A DNA stretch of 64,000 bases from Tenacibaculum soleae (lineage in GTDB: Bacteria; Bacteroidota; Bacteroidia; Flavobacteriales; Flavobacteriaceae), in contig NZ_MAKX01000024.1 of the NCBI RefSeq assembly GCF_001693415.1, positions 207,303-271,302 on the forward strand, written 5' to 3'. A program made the translations under genes and the position numbers. The notes below the pieces were generated by a model. It was not told where the DNA came from, did no database searches, and was given only the letters and a program-made list of their open reading frames with translations. The stretch's first letter is position 1. Every line of letters begins with the position of its first letter. Positions 28,168 through 37,039 of the stretch are shown here, one piece after another.

Positions 28168-28914
28168 ATGAAATTATTAGAAAATAAAACAGCTATTATA
28201 ACCGGAGCTTCTAGAGGAATCGGAAGAGGAATAGCTTTAGAGTTTGCAAAACAAGGAGCAAATATTGCTTTTACATACAGTTCATCTGTAGAAGCTGCAA
28301 CTGCTTTAGAAAATGAATTAATAGCTTTAGGAGTAAAAGCAAAAGGATATCAATCTAACGCAGCAGATTTTGATGCAGCACAAGAATTAGCTAAAGAAGT
28401 ACATGCAGAATTTGGTAGTATTGATGTATTAATTAACAATGCAGGTATTACCAAAGATAATTTATTGATGCGTATTTCTGAAGATGATTTTGATAAAGTT
28501 ATTGAAGTTAATTTAAAATCGGTTTTCAATTTAACAAAAGCTGTTATTCGCCCAATGATGAAACAACGTAAAGGGTCAATTATAAACATGAGTTCTGTTG
28601 TTGGATTAAAAGGAAATGCAGGTCAGGCTAATTATGCAGCTTCAAAAGCAGGAATTTTAGGTTTTTCAAAATCAGTAGCTTTAGAATTAGGTTCTCGTAA
28701 TATTAGAAGTAACGTAGTTGCTCCTGGATTTATTGAAACAGAAATGACCGCAAAATTAGATGAAAAAGTAGTGGAAGGATGGCGTAATGAAATTCCTTTA
28801 AAAAGAGGAGGTACTCCAGAAGATATTGCAAACGCTTGTGTATTTTTAGCTTCTGATATGAGTGCTTATATTACAGGTCAAACTTTGTCTGTTGATGGAG
28901 GAATGTTAACTTAA
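28168..28914 (+). CDS. fabG: 3-oxoacyl-[acyl-carrier-protein] reductase
   Basis: This is an SDR of 248 residues. GASRGIGRG binds NADPH, NNAG at about 90, SSVVG carries the catalytic Ser and YAASKAG the Tyr and Lys. VAPGFIETEMT and the terminal GQTLSVDGGM are typical of FabG, which reduces ketoacyl-ACP in fatty-acid elongation. A single-gene unit bounded by terminators. Confidence 0.93.
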   Translation: MKLLENKTAIITGASRGIGRGIALEFAKQGANIAFTYSSSVEAATALENELIALGVKAKGYQSNAADFDAAQELAKEVHAEFGSIDVLINNAGITKDNLLMRISEDDFDKVIEVNLKSVFNLTKAVIRPMMKQRKGSIINMSSVVGLKGNAGQANYAASKAGILGFSKSVALELGSRNIRSNVVAPGFIETEMTAKLDEKVVEGWRNEIPLKRGGTPEDIANACVFLASDMSAYITGQTLSVDGGMLT

Positions 28915-28931
28915 GATATACATATTAAAAC

Positions 28932-28964
28932 AAAAAAGCAGCAATTTTAAATTGCTGCTTTTTT
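28932..28964. terminator. Terminator between convergent fabG and fahA
   Basis: AAAAAAGCAGCAATTT and AAATTGCTGCTTTTTT form a symmetric stem with A- and T-runs usable from both sides. Confidence 0.85.
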
Positions 28965-28992
28965 ATAAAAATAATTTTGAATAGATGTTTTG

Positions 28993-30273
28993 TTATTCAA
29001 TAGCCGGTAAAATTTTACCAGTACATTCTCCAAATCCGATACGAACTTCATCGTTTTGAGAATAACCACGCATAATAACTGTATCGTGGTCGTTGATAAA
29101 CTTACGTTCAGAACCATCATTCATTTTTATAGGATTTTGTCCTCTCCAAGTTAATTCTAACATCGAACCAAAACTGTCTTTTGTAGGTCCAGAAATAGTA
29201 CCAGATCCCATCATATCTCCAGCATTTACAGGACATCCATTTACGGTATGATGTGCTAATTGCTGCGCCATCGTCCAATACATATACTTAAAGTTCGAGT
29301 TACAAACTACAGTTTCTTCTTTACCTTCTGGTTGAATTGCCATTTGTAAGTTAATATCTAAACTATCTTTACCTTCTTTTTTCAAATATGGCAAAGGTTC
29401 ATGTACTTGTTTTGGATTATCAACTCTAAAAGGCTCTAAAGCATCTAAAGTTACAATCCAAGGAGAAATTGTTGAAGCGAAATTTTTTCCTAAAAAAGGT
29501 CCTAAAGGCACATATTCCCAAGCTTGTATATCACGAGCAGACCAATCATTAAATAAAACCAATCCAAAAATATATTCATCAGCATCTTCAATCGGAATTC
29601 TATCTCCTAGATCATTTGCAACAGTTGTAATAAAAGCCATTTCTAGTTCAAAATCTAATAATTTTGAAGGACCAAAGTTAGGAGTTGTACTTCCTTCACT
29701 AGGGCGTTGTTGCCCAACAGGACGACGAATTGGTGTCCCTGAAGGAATAATAGAAGAGCTTCTACCATGATATCCAATAGGTATGTGTAACCAGTTTGGT
29801 AACAATGCATTTTCTGGATCACGGAATAATGAACCTACATTGGTTGCATGCTCTTTACTTGCATAAAAATCGGTATAATCACCAACAGAAACAGGAAGTT
29901 GCATTTCAACTTCATCCATTCTAAAAATTATTTTGTCTTTATGTTCAGCATTGTCACGTAATTTACCATTGGTAACATCAAAAACATCGGCAATTCTATT
30001 ACGTACTAAACGCCAAGTTTTACGTCCATCAGCAATAAAATCATTTAAGGTATCTTGTAAAAAAATATCATCTGTTAACGGAATGCCATCAAAGTACCCT
30101 AATTGGTGTAAAGCTCCTAAATCAATAGCAAAATCACCAATTCTTGTACCAATTGTTATAATATCATCTTTCGTAATAAATACTCCAAAAGGAATATTTT
30201 GTATCGGAAAATCAGAGTTTTTATCAACAGTTAACCAAGATTTTCTATTAGGATTATTTGCAGTTATTTTCAT
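28993..30273 (-). CDS. fahA: Fumarylacetoacetase
   Basis: It hydrolyses fumarylacetoacetate to fumarate and acetoacetate, the last step of tyrosine catabolism. The 426 residues have an SH3-like N-terminal domain and the FAH barrel. Visible signatures are GYHGRSSSI, FELEMAFI (metal-ligand glutamates), FNDWSARDIQAWEYVPLGPF, and GDMMGSGTISGP. The frame extends to a TTG at 30303, but the ATG at 30273 begins the usual MKITANNPNRKSW and is preferred. Confidence 0.94.
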   Translation of the reverse strand: MKITANNPNRKSWLTVDKNSDFPIQNIPFGVFITKDDIITIGTRIGDFAIDLGALHQLGYFDGIPLTDDIFLQDTLNDFIADGRKTWRLVRNRIADVFDVTNGKLRDNAEHKDKIIFRMDEVEMQLPVSVGDYTDFYASKEHATNVGSLFRDPENALLPNWLHIPIGYHGRSSSIIPSGTPIRRPVGQQRPSEGSTTPNFGPSKLLDFELEMAFITTVANDLGDRIPIEDADEYIFGLVLFNDWSARDIQAWEYVPLGPFLGKNFASTISPWIVTLDALEPFRVDNPKQVHEPLPYLKKEGKDSLDINLQMAIQPEGKEETVVCNSNFKYMYWTMAQQLAHHTVNGCPVNAGDMMGSGTISGPTKDSFGSMLELTWRGQNPIKMNDGSERKFINDHDTVIMRGYSQNDEVRIGFGECTGKILPAIE

Positions 30274-30432
30274 TAAAGTTGTAGTGTTTAATTTTAAACT
30301 CAAACCTACATATTTTTTTCAATTAAAACCAATATGAAACTGAAAAAAAATAATTTTTATAAAAAAAGTAAGCAAGTTAATTTATGTTTAAAATTAGATA
30401 ACAATTGCTTAAAAATTAATTAATAAAATTAG

Positions 30433-30440
30433 TATTTTTG
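30433..30440 (+). promoter_or_regulatory. Predicted -7 element upstream of glyA
   Basis: TATTTTTG matches TAnnTTTG, 24 bp before the glyA ATG. A TTG lies upstream at 30405 but with a spacer of 25 bp, longer than usual. Confidence 0.4.
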
Positions 30441-30464
30441 GTTACTTATTTAACAACACAAAAA

Positions 30465-31739
30465 ATGCAAAAAGATCATCAAATATTTGATTTAATTCAA
30501 GAAGAGAAAGAACGTCAGCTAAATGGTTTAGAGTTGATTGCTTCTGAAAACTTTGTAAGTGAGCAAGTAATGCAAGCGCAAGGTTCTATTTTAACTAATA
30601 AATATGCGGAAGGATATCCTGGTAAACGTTATTACGGTGGATGTGAAGTAGTAGATGTTGTAGAACAAATAGCGATTGATAGAGCAAAAGAGTTATTTGG
30701 CGCAGAATATGTAAATGTACAGCCACACTCAGGCTCGCAAGCAAATACAGCTGTTTTTGCAGCGTGTTTAAATCCTGGAGATACTATTTTAGGTTTTGAT
30801 TTATCTCACGGAGGGCATTTAACACACGGGTCGCCAGTAAATTTTTCAGGTAAATTATACAATCCTGTTTTTTATGGAGTAGATAAAGCTACTGGACTTA
30901 TTGATTACAATCATTTAGAGCAGCAAGCTAAAGAACATAAACCAAAGTTAATTATTGCAGGAGCTTCGGCTTATTCTCGCGATATGAATTTTGAAAAATT
31001 TAGAGAGATTGCTGATAGTGTAGGTGCTATTTTAATGGCTGATATTTCGCATCCGGCAGGTTTAATAGCAAAAGGTATTTTATCTGATCCATTACCGCAT
31101 TGTCATATTGTTACCACAACAACACACAAAACATTACGTGGACCTCGTGGAGGAATGATTATGATTGGTAAAGATTTTGAAAATCCGTTTGGATTAAAAT
31201 TAAAATCAGGAAAACTAAAGAAAATGTCTACATTGATTAATTCTGCTGTTTTTCCAGGAAATCAAGGTGGTCCATTAGAGCATGTTATTGCAGCAAAAGC
31301 AATTGCTTTTGGTGAAGCTTTAACGGATGAATTTTTAGAATATCAAATTCAAGTAAAAGAAAATGCACAAGCAATGGCGAAAGCTTTTGTAGCAAAAGGA
31401 TATGATATTATTTCTGGTGGAACAGACAATCACTGTATGTTAATTGATTTAAGAAATAAAGATATTACAGGTAAAGATGCTGAAATTGCTTTAGGAAAAG
31501 CTGATATTACGGTAAATAAAAATATGGTTCCTTTTGATACTCAAAGTCCGTTTGTAACTTCAGGTATTCGTATTGGTACATCAGCTATAACTACGCGTGG
31601 TTTACTTGAAGAAGATATGCAAATAGTTGTTGATTTTATTGATGAAGCAATTAAAAACCATGATAATGACGAAGCTTTGTTAGAAATTGCTAATAAAGTA
31701 GAAGAAATGATGAGCGCTAGAAGGTTATTTGTAATGTAA
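30465..31739 (+). CDS. glyA: Serine hydroxymethyltransferase
   Basis: It interconverts serine and glycine with tetrahydrofolate, the main one-carbon source. The 424 residues show the N-terminal [10 protein letters not shown], the [15 protein letters not shown] segment, PHSGSQAN, and the PLP-lysine motif [13 protein letters not shown]. The TTG at 30438 would add nine residues with no homology that I recognise, so I choose ATG 30465. Confidence 0.95.
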   Translation: MQKDHQIFDLIQEEKERQLNGLELIASENFVSEQVMQAQGSILTNKYAEGYPGKRYYGGCEVVDVVEQIAIDRAKELFGAEYVNVQPHSGSQANTAVFAACLNPGDTILGFDLSHGGHLTHGSPVNFSGKLYNPVFYGVDKATGLIDYNHLEQQAKEHKPKLIIAGASAYSRDMNFEKFREIADSVGAILMADISHPAGLIAKGILSDPLPHCHIVTTTTHKTLRGPRGGMIMIGKDFENPFGLKLKSGKLKKMSTLINSAVFPGNQGGPLEHVIAAKAIAFGEALTDEFLEYQIQVKENAQAMAKAFVAKGYDIISGGTDNHCMLIDLRNKDITGKDAEIALGKADITVNKNMVPFDTQSPFVTSGIRIGTSAITTRGLLEEDMQIVVDFIDEAIKNHDNDEALLEIANKVEEMMSARRLFVM

Positions 31740-31757
31740 TACAATATACTTTAACAT

Positions 31758-31787
31758 AAAAAAAGCAGCCAATTGGCTGCTTTTTTT
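31758..31787. terminator. Terminator between convergent glyA and rmuC
   Basis: AAAAAAAGCAGCCAA and TTGGCTGCTTTTTTT form a perfect symmetric stem. Its right end reaches into the rmuC stop codon. Confidence 0.85.
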
Positions 31788-33162
31788 ATTCATTATCGTT
31801 TGCACGTTCTATAATTTTTTGTGGTAATGCCTTTTTAGCTTTGGCTCCCATTTTTTTAAGTTTCTCTACACTTGTTATTAGGTTTCCTCTACCATCAACT
31901 AACTTATTCATAGCGCTATTGTAATCAGCTTTAGAAGCATCAATTTTTTTACCAATACCAATTAAATCTTGCAATAAACCTTCAAATTTATCATACAAAG
32001 CCCCCGCTTGCCTTGCTATTTCTAAAGCATTTCGTTGTTGTTTTTCATTATTCCACATTGTATCAATAGTACGCAAAGTAGCTAGTAGCGTGGTTGGTGT
32101 TACAATTACAATATTTTTTTCAAAAGCTTTATTATATAAGGTATTGTCTTGATTTAAAGCTACTGCAAAGGCAGGTTCAATTGGTACAAAAAGTAATACA
32201 AAATCTGGCGAAGCTATTTTATAAAGATCTTCATATTTTTTTTCTGATAATTGCTCTACATGACGCTTTAATGAATTTACATGCTCTTTTAAAAAGCGTT
32301 CTTTTTCTTGAGTATCATCTGTATTTACAAATTGTTCATAGGCAGTTAAAGAAACTTTTGAGTCAACAATCATTTTTTTATTATCAGGTAAATGAATAAC
32401 AACATCGGGTAAAACACGCTTACCATCATCATTTGTAAAAGATTGTTGCACAAAATACTCTCTATCTTTTTCTAATCCTGATTTTTCTAAAACACGTTCC
32501 AACACTAATTCACCCCAATTACCTTGTGTTTTACTATCACCTTTTAAAGCTTTGGTTAAGTTAATAGTTTCTTTACTCATTTGTAAGTTCATTTCTTTTA
32601 AGCCTATAATTTGTTGGCGTAAAGCTGAATGATAATCAATACTTTCTTTATGAGTTTTATCAACTTTATCTTCAAAAGTTTTAATTTTTTCTTGAAGCGG
32701 ATTTAAAATATTTTTAATATTCTCTTTATTCTGTTCAGTAAATTTATTCGATTTTTCATCCAAAATTTTATTCGCTAAGTTTTCAAATTCTTTGGTGAAT
32801 TTATCTTGTAGTTTTTCAACCTCTTCTTTATTTTCACTTAATTTAAGTTGTAAATTTTTAAGTTCTTCATTTTTTCGAGCTAACTCAACCGATAAAAATT
32901 CTTTTTCTCTACGAACCTCTTCCGTTTCTTTAGCTTGATTTTCTATCCGAAATAATAAATCTTCTTTTTGTTGTGCAACTGTTTTTTCTCTTTCGCTTTT
33001 TTGAATCTCAAAATTTTTAATACTAGCATTAAGCGTATTGTTTTCTTTTTCTAAAATATCTGTTACATTTTTTAGGTTTAACTTACCTAATAAATAGCCT
33101 ATAAAACCGCCTAAAATTAATCCAGAAACGATAGTGATAATTAATAACAATGTTGTGCTCAT
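31786..33162 (-). CDS. rmuC: DNA recombination protein RmuC
   Basis: This 458-residue protein has an N-terminal membrane helix (about 4-25, with a GGFIGYLLG turn), a long coiled coil (about 30-180) and the RmuC nuclease-like domain. That domain is marked by GNWGELVLERVLEKSGLEK, RVLPDVVIHLPDNKKMIVDSK, and FVPIEPAFAVAL. RmuC is linked to limiting inversions at short inverted repeats. It is transcribed alone on the minus strand. Confidence 0.93.
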   Translation of the reverse strand: MSTTLLLIITIVSGLILGGFIGYLLGKLNLKNVTDILEKENNTLNASIKNFEIQKSEREKTVAQQKEDLLFRIENQAKETEEVRREKEFLSVELARKNEELKNLQLKLSENKEEVEKLQDKFTKEFENLANKILDEKSNKFTEQNKENIKNILNPLQEKIKTFEDKVDKTHKESIDYHSALRQQIIGLKEMNLQMSKETINLTKALKGDSKTQGNWGELVLERVLEKSGLEKDREYFVQQSFTNDDGKRVLPDVVIHLPDNKKMIVDSKVSLTAYEQFVNTDDTQEKERFLKEHVNSLKRHVEQLSEKKYEDLYKIASPDFVLLFVPIEPAFAVALNQDNTLYNKAFEKNIVIVTPTTLLATLRTIDTMWNNEKQQRNALEIARQAGALYDKFEGLLQDLIGIGKKIDASKADYNSAMNKLVDGRGNLITSVEKLKKMGAKAKKALPQKIIERANDNE

Positions 33163-33332
33163 TTAAATGAAAATAAAATTAATTGAATAAGCAAATATAC
33201 AGCAACCGATTATAAAAACACATGTAATTGTTATTGAAAACCACAGGTGTTATTTGTTTTTAATATAGAAAACGGTATCGTTAAATTGATTAATTAGAAA
33301 AGAACTAAACTCTACAATAAAAAAATAAAGAG

Positions 33333-33340
33333 TATTTTTG
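33333..33340 (+). promoter_or_regulatory. Predicted -7 element upstream of the 33358 acyltransferase
   Basis: TATTTTTG fits TAnnTTTG and lies 17 bp before the ATG. No good TTG lies at the expected upstream spacing. Confidence 0.35.
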
Positions 33341-33357
33341 CAACTTATTTATACTAG

Positions 33358-33909
33358 ATGTTATCTAAATTTATATTTACTACAGTTTTAGGATGGAAGT
33401 TTGATGGAGAGTTTCCGAAAGAACTTAAAAAATACGTGTTAATAGGAGCGCCTCATACTAGTTGGAAAGACTTTTATGTAGGTTTGTTTTCTAAAAACAT
33501 AACTAAAACACGTCTTAATTTTGTAGGAAAAAAATCATTATTTAAACCTCCTTTTGGCTTTTTTTTTAAAGCGTTAGGTGGCGCCCCTATTGATAGAACT
33601 AAGAGCACTAATGTTGTAGATGCAATTGTAAATATTTTTAACTCGAAAGATGAATTTAAATTAGCTATATCACCAGAAGGAACCAGACAATATGTTGATA
33701 AATGGAAAACAGGATTTTACTATATTGCTAAAGGTGCTAATGTACCAATAGTAATGCTTGGTTTTGATTTTGAAAATAAACGTGTACGATTATCGAAACC
33801 ATTTTATGTAACGAATGATATAAAAGCTGACTTTGCACATTTTTATGAGTTTTATAAAAATATAAAAGGAGCAAATCCAACATTATTTAATAACAAAAAC
33901 CTACTTTAA
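33358..33909 (+). CDS. PlsC-like 1-acyl-glycerol-3-phosphate acyltransferase family protein
   Basis: The 183 residues contain the acyltransferase signature HxxxxD as HTSWKD (about 31-36), the FGFFFKALGGAPIDR substrate motif and the SPEGTR motif (about 98-103). It lacks a membrane helix and is short, as in the lysophospholipid acyltransferase-like family common in Bacteroidota. The natural acyl acceptor is unknown. Its stop codon lies in the loop of its own terminator. Confidence 0.85.
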   Translation: MLSKFIFTTVLGWKFDGEFPKELKKYVLIGAPHTSWKDFYVGLFSKNITKTRLNFVGKKSLFKPPFGFFFKALGGAPIDRTKSTNVVDAIVNIFNSKDEFKLAISPEGTRQYVDKWKTGFYYIAKGANVPIVMLGFDFENKRVRLSKPFYVTNDIKADFAHFYEFYKNIKGANPTLFNNKNLL

Positions 33910-33921
33910 AAGTAGGTTTTT
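33895..33921 (+). terminator. Terminator that includes the stop codon
   Basis: AAAACCTACTT pairs with AAGTAGGTTTT, then T residues. The TAA stop at 33907-33909 lies between the arms, so the hairpin overlaps the last four codons. Confidence 0.75.
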
Positions 33922-33996
33922 TAAATTTAAATCAGCATATTTTTCTTTTAAAATAAGAAGAAACTTAAATTGATAGTATATCCTATAAAGTGTAAG

Positions 33997-34004
33997 TATC
34001 TTTG
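33997..34004 (+). promoter_or_regulatory. Predicted -7 element upstream of the DEAD-box helicase gene
   Basis: TATCTTTG matches TAnnTTTG and lies 15 bp before the ATG at 34019. The TTG at 33970 is five bases too far upstream for the ideal spacer. Confidence 0.4.
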
Positions 34005-34018
34005 CAAAAAATAAATTT

Positions 34019-35353
34019 ATGTCAAAACAGTTTTCTGATTTAGGAATTAACAAACAGTTACAACAAAGCTTAGCTGATTTAAAAATTTCGGTACCAACAA
34101 GCGTACAAGAAAAAACAATTCCGGTTATATTAAATAGAAAAAAAGATCTTGTTGTTTTGGCAAAAACAGGAACAGGAAAAACAGCTTCGTTTGGTTTACC
34201 TTTATTGCAATTAATCGATGTAGAGTCAACAAAATTACAAGCAATAATATTAGCGCCAACAAGAGAGCTAGGACAGCAGATATATACTAATTTAGTTTCA
34301 TTTGCAACACATAATTTAGCCATATCAATCGCAGCTGTTTGTGGTGGAACGCCAATTAAACCACAAATTGAGCGTTTACAAAAAGTAACACATATTGTAG
34401 TAGCAACACCAGGACGTTTGGCAGATTTAATTAAAAGAAATGCTATTGATGTTTCGCAAATTTCATACTTTATTTTAGATGAAGCCGATGAAATGGTTAG
34501 TGCTTTAAAAGAAGGTTTGGATAGTATTATTAAAGAAGTTCCAAAAAGCAGAAGAACTTTATTGTTTACCGCAACAATGCCAGGAACTGTAAAACAACTG
34601 GTTCAGAATTACATGTCTAAAAATGTACTTCAAATTGAAGCGGATATGGAAACTGTAGGTCATCAAGGTATTAAGCATCAATATGTGGTAGTAAAACCAA
34701 TCGAAAAACTAGAAGTTTTACTGCATTTTTTAAACTCTAAAGAAGGAAAACGCGGAATTATATTCTGTAAAACAAAAGCAGCTGTTAATAAATTAGCTAA
34801 AAACTTAGCCATCAATAAATTTTCATCTGGCGCTATTCATGGTAGTTTAACTCAAGGAATTCGTGATCGAATTATGGGACAATTTAGAGAAGGCTATATT
34901 GATATATTAGTAGCAACCGATTTAGCTGCTCGAGGCATTGATGTTAAAGAAATTTCGTATGTAGTAAATTATCATTTACCAGATACTTATGATGCTTATG
35001 TACATAGAAGCGGGCGAACGGCAAGGGCAGGAGCAACCGGACTTTCACTTACTGTATTACAAGAAGAAGAAATTGATGATATTTCAGATTTTGAAAATGA
35101 GTTAGGCATTGTTTTTAAGCCCTTTAAAAAGGCTGATAGTAAAAGTATTGAAGAAAACAATGGTTTATTATGGGCAAAAAAAATATTTAAAACAAAACCT
35201 AATCGTGCAGTTTCTGAAGATTTTAAAGCTAAGGTAAAAACGATTTTTCATCATTTAACAAAAGAAGAATTGGTTGATAAAATAATTGCCAATTATCTAG
35301 CTGAAAATAATACAGGAAACTCGAAAATAGGTAAGTCTAAAAATAAGGAATAG
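34019..35353 (+). CDS. DEAD/DEAH-box RNA helicase
   Basis: This 444-residue helicase has the full motif set. Q-motif: PTSVQEKTIPVIL. Motif I: AKTGTGKT (about 47-54). Ia: APTRELGQQ. II: LDEADEMV. III: TATMPG. Two further motifs are GIIFCKTKAAVNKLA and DLAARGIDVKEISYV. Motif VI: HRSGRTARAG. A C-terminal tail of about 80 residues follows without a recognisable RNA-binding domain. Role in ribosome assembly or mRNA decay is the family expectation. A cold-shock-domain gene follows, which suits a cold-response pair, but a 173-bp gap separates them. Confidence 0.93.
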   Translation: MSKQFSDLGINKQLQQSLADLKISVPTSVQEKTIPVILNRKKDLVVLAKTGTGKTASFGLPLLQLIDVESTKLQAIILAPTRELGQQIYTNLVSFATHNLAISIAAVCGGTPIKPQIERLQKVTHIVVATPGRLADLIKRNAIDVSQISYFILDEADEMVSALKEGLDSIIKEVPKSRRTLLFTATMPGTVKQLVQNYMSKNVLQIEADMETVGHQGIKHQYVVVKPIEKLEVLLHFLNSKEGKRGIIFCKTKAAVNKLAKNLAINKFSSGAIHGSLTQGIRDRIMGQFREGYIDILVATDLAARGIDVKEISYVVNYHLPDTYDAYVHRSGRTARAGATGLSLTVLQEEEIDDISDFENELGIVFKPFKKADSKSIEENNGLLWAKKIFKTKPNRAVSEDFKAKVKTIFHHLTKEELVDKIIANYLAENNTGNSKIGKSKNKE

Positions 35354-35526
35354 AACAGTGTTTTCTTTAAATTTGAATTTAATTTCTATTTTATGTAAAA
35401 AAAATACAAAAAAATGGAATAAATATTGTAATTTAGAATATATTGGGCAATATGATGATTTTCGTTAAAAATGAAAATTAACATTATTCAAAAAATAAAT
35501 ACAAAAACTATATATTAATTAATCTT

Positions 35527-35988
35527 ATGGCAAAATCTCAGCAATCATTTAACAAGAATGAAAAAGAGAAAAAGCGTTTAAAGAAACGTGAAGATAAAAG
35601 AAAAAAGATGGAAGCTCGAAAGGCTGATATAAGAGAGAATGGAAAAACAGGAATTGAATTTGCATATACAGATGCTTATGGAAATTTAACATCTACACCA
35701 CCAGATCCAGATCAAAAGATAGAGATAAATTTAGAAGACATTCAAGTAAGTGTTCCTAAAACTCTAGAAGGTGATAAAGAAGAATTTGATCCTGTAAGAA
35801 AAGGAACTGTTTCTTTTTTCGATTCTTCAAAAGGGTTCGGTTTTATTATAGACGGGGCTGATCAAGAAAAATACTTTACGCATGTTAGTGGAATCATCGA
35901 TCAGATTTCAGAGAATGATAAAGTTTCTTTTGAACTTGAAAAAGGGATGAAAGGAATGAATGCCGTTAAAGTTACCTTGATTAAATAA
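35527..35988 (+). CDS. Cold-shock-domain protein with charged N-terminal extension
   Basis: The C-terminal 65 residues (about 89-153) form a cold-shock domain: KGTVSFFDSSKGFGFI carries the RNP1 motif and YFTHVSGI replaces the usual RNP2 (normally VFVH). The first 45 residues are strongly basic and low complexity (KEKKRLKKREDKRKK). The middle has GIEFAYTDAYGNLTSTPPDP, which recurs in Flavobacteria. It likely binds single-stranded RNA as a chaperone. The 173-bp gap upstream holds a small hairpin (ATTTTC / GAAAAT near 35460-35480) in what would be a long leader. Confidence 0.9.
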   Translation: MAKSQQSFNKNEKEKKRLKKREDKRKKMEARKADIRENGKTGIEFAYTDAYGNLTSTPPDPDQKIEINLEDIQVSVPKTLEGDKEEFDPVRKGTVSFFDSSKGFGFIIDGADQEKYFTHVSGIIDQISENDKVSFELEKGMKGMNAVKVTLIK

Positions 35989-36004
35989 ACTAATTTTAAA
36001 AATT

Positions 36005-36050
36005 AAAAAGGGATAAATTATATACAATATAATTTATCCCTTTTTTTTAT
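36005..36050. terminator. Terminator between convergent csd gene and XRE regulator
   Basis: AAAAAGGGATAAATTATAT and ATATAATTTATCCCTTTTT form a long stem flanked by A- and T-rich tails. Confidence 0.85.
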
Positions 36051-36463
36051 TATTGATTAAATTCTTCAAAACTTCCGTCAGTATATAAAAGAACTACTTT
36101 TCGTAGTTTTTTTGCACCTCCTGAGAGTTGCGTATTTGAATTAATTACGGGTTCTTCTTCAGATATCGAATTTTCAGAAAACAGAGAAGGTGTTTCTTTT
36201 TTATCTTCTTTTAAATTCGTTATTGTTGTTTGTATATCCCTTTTTTCTTTTTTAGGAAAAGATCCTTCATTATACAATAGCCAATATAAATCAACTTCTG
36301 GAAATTTATCAATTACCTTCATAACAAAATCTAAGCTAGGTTTATTCCTGCCAGATAATAGGTGAGATATGCTTGAACGAGGCACTTCTATAGTATCAGC
36401 AAAAGTTGATGATGTTAAATCGTAATGAGTAATTATTGCTTTTAATCGAGTAAGTAAATCCAT
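36050..36463 (-). CDS. XRE-family helix-turn-helix transcriptional regulator
   Basis: From the ATG at 36463 this is 137 residues. The N-terminal HTH (about 4-62) reads LLTRLKAIITHYDLTSSTFA...SSISHLLSGRNKPSLDFVMKV, a classic Cro/CI fold, followed by DLYWLLYNEGSF. A disordered middle leads to a short conserved end, KKLRKVVLLYTDGSFEEF. It is probably autoregulated: near-palindromes TTACAATTGTGA and ACACAATTGTAA lie right before its start codon at 36471-36519. Targets are unknown, but the same motif recurs through the next 550 bp. Confidence 0.88.
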   Translation of the reverse strand: MDLLTRLKAIITHYDLTSSTFADTIEVPRSSISHLLSGRNKPSLDFVMKVIDKFPEVDLYWLLYNEGSFPKKEKRDIQTTITNLKEDKKETPSLFSENSISEEEPVINSNTQLSGGAKKLRKVVLLYTDGSFEEFNQ

Positions 36464-37024
36464 AAACAAGTTACAATTGTGAATTACATAAATGAATTGT
36501 AAAGATACACAATTGTAAATTACTGTAAAAATCGAATAAGAACAACTATATACCCTCTTTTGTGCTTCACTAAAACTTTAGGTCACGTGATTTAAATCAT
36601 TAAAAAACAGTGTTTTAGATTTTTAATATAGAGTTTTTCAATAGTTTTTAGAGGTTAAGTTGATGTTACGGAAAGAGTCAGGTAAACACATTTGTAAAGA
36701 TATAGATTTATTTAAACACTTATTTTACATATGTAAAAAGCATGATTTGTTAATGTAAAATGGATATTTAATAACTAATAAACAGAATTATAGCTCTTGT
36801 AAATTTATAAGTTTACTATTTTTAAGATGTTTAAGTGAGGGTTTATAATATATATTCAAGTATTATACATAAGATTAAGATATATGAAGCTATATATACC
36901 TAAAACAGCGCGATAATAAGGTTTTTACTCTTAATTACAATTGTAAACAATACAAATATATGATTATGTAGATGTAGAATACTACAAACTGAAATAAAAA
37001 CATCAGGCAATTTACATTTGTAAA
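36464..37024. promoter_or_regulatory. Non-coding region with repeated ACA-nn-TGT palindromes
   Basis: No plausible gene is present in this 560-bp gap. It holds repeated near-palindromes with core ACA-nn-TGT, usually flanked by TTT/TAA. Cores are at 36473-36480, 36509-36516, 36688-36695, 36727-36734 (within the perfect 16-mer TTTTACATATGTAAAA, 36723-36738), 36937-36944 (within perfect TTACAATTGTAA) and 37014-37021. The two nearest the XRE gene are natural operators for it. I see no tRNA, no DnaA boxes and no clear sRNA, although an unrecognised transcript between 36540 and 36930 is possible. Confidence 0.65.
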
Positions 37025-37039
37025 CTACTTGATGTTTAT
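37001..37039 (-). terminator. Likely terminator of the histidine-kinase operon
   Basis: On the minus strand ACATCAAG (from the last codons) pairs with the distal CCTGATGT, with an inner TTTACA/TGTAAA stem, then TTTTTATTT. The inner stem doubles as one of the ACA-nn-TGT palindromes. Confidence 0.6.

Noticed and set aside
33901..34323. 140-residue open frame on the minus strand over the start of the DEAD-box gene
   Set aside because: It lies antisense to a clear helicase frame, has no recognisable domain and a shadow-like composition.
36050..36463. Antitoxin of a toxin-antitoxin pair
   Set aside because: The XRE protein has no adjacent small toxin frame; the next genes are a cold-shock protein (convergent) and a gene-free gap.
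36464..37024. Replication origin in the palindrome-rich gap
   Set aside because: No TTATCCACA-type DnaA boxes and no dnaA, dnaN or gidA-type neighbours were seen.
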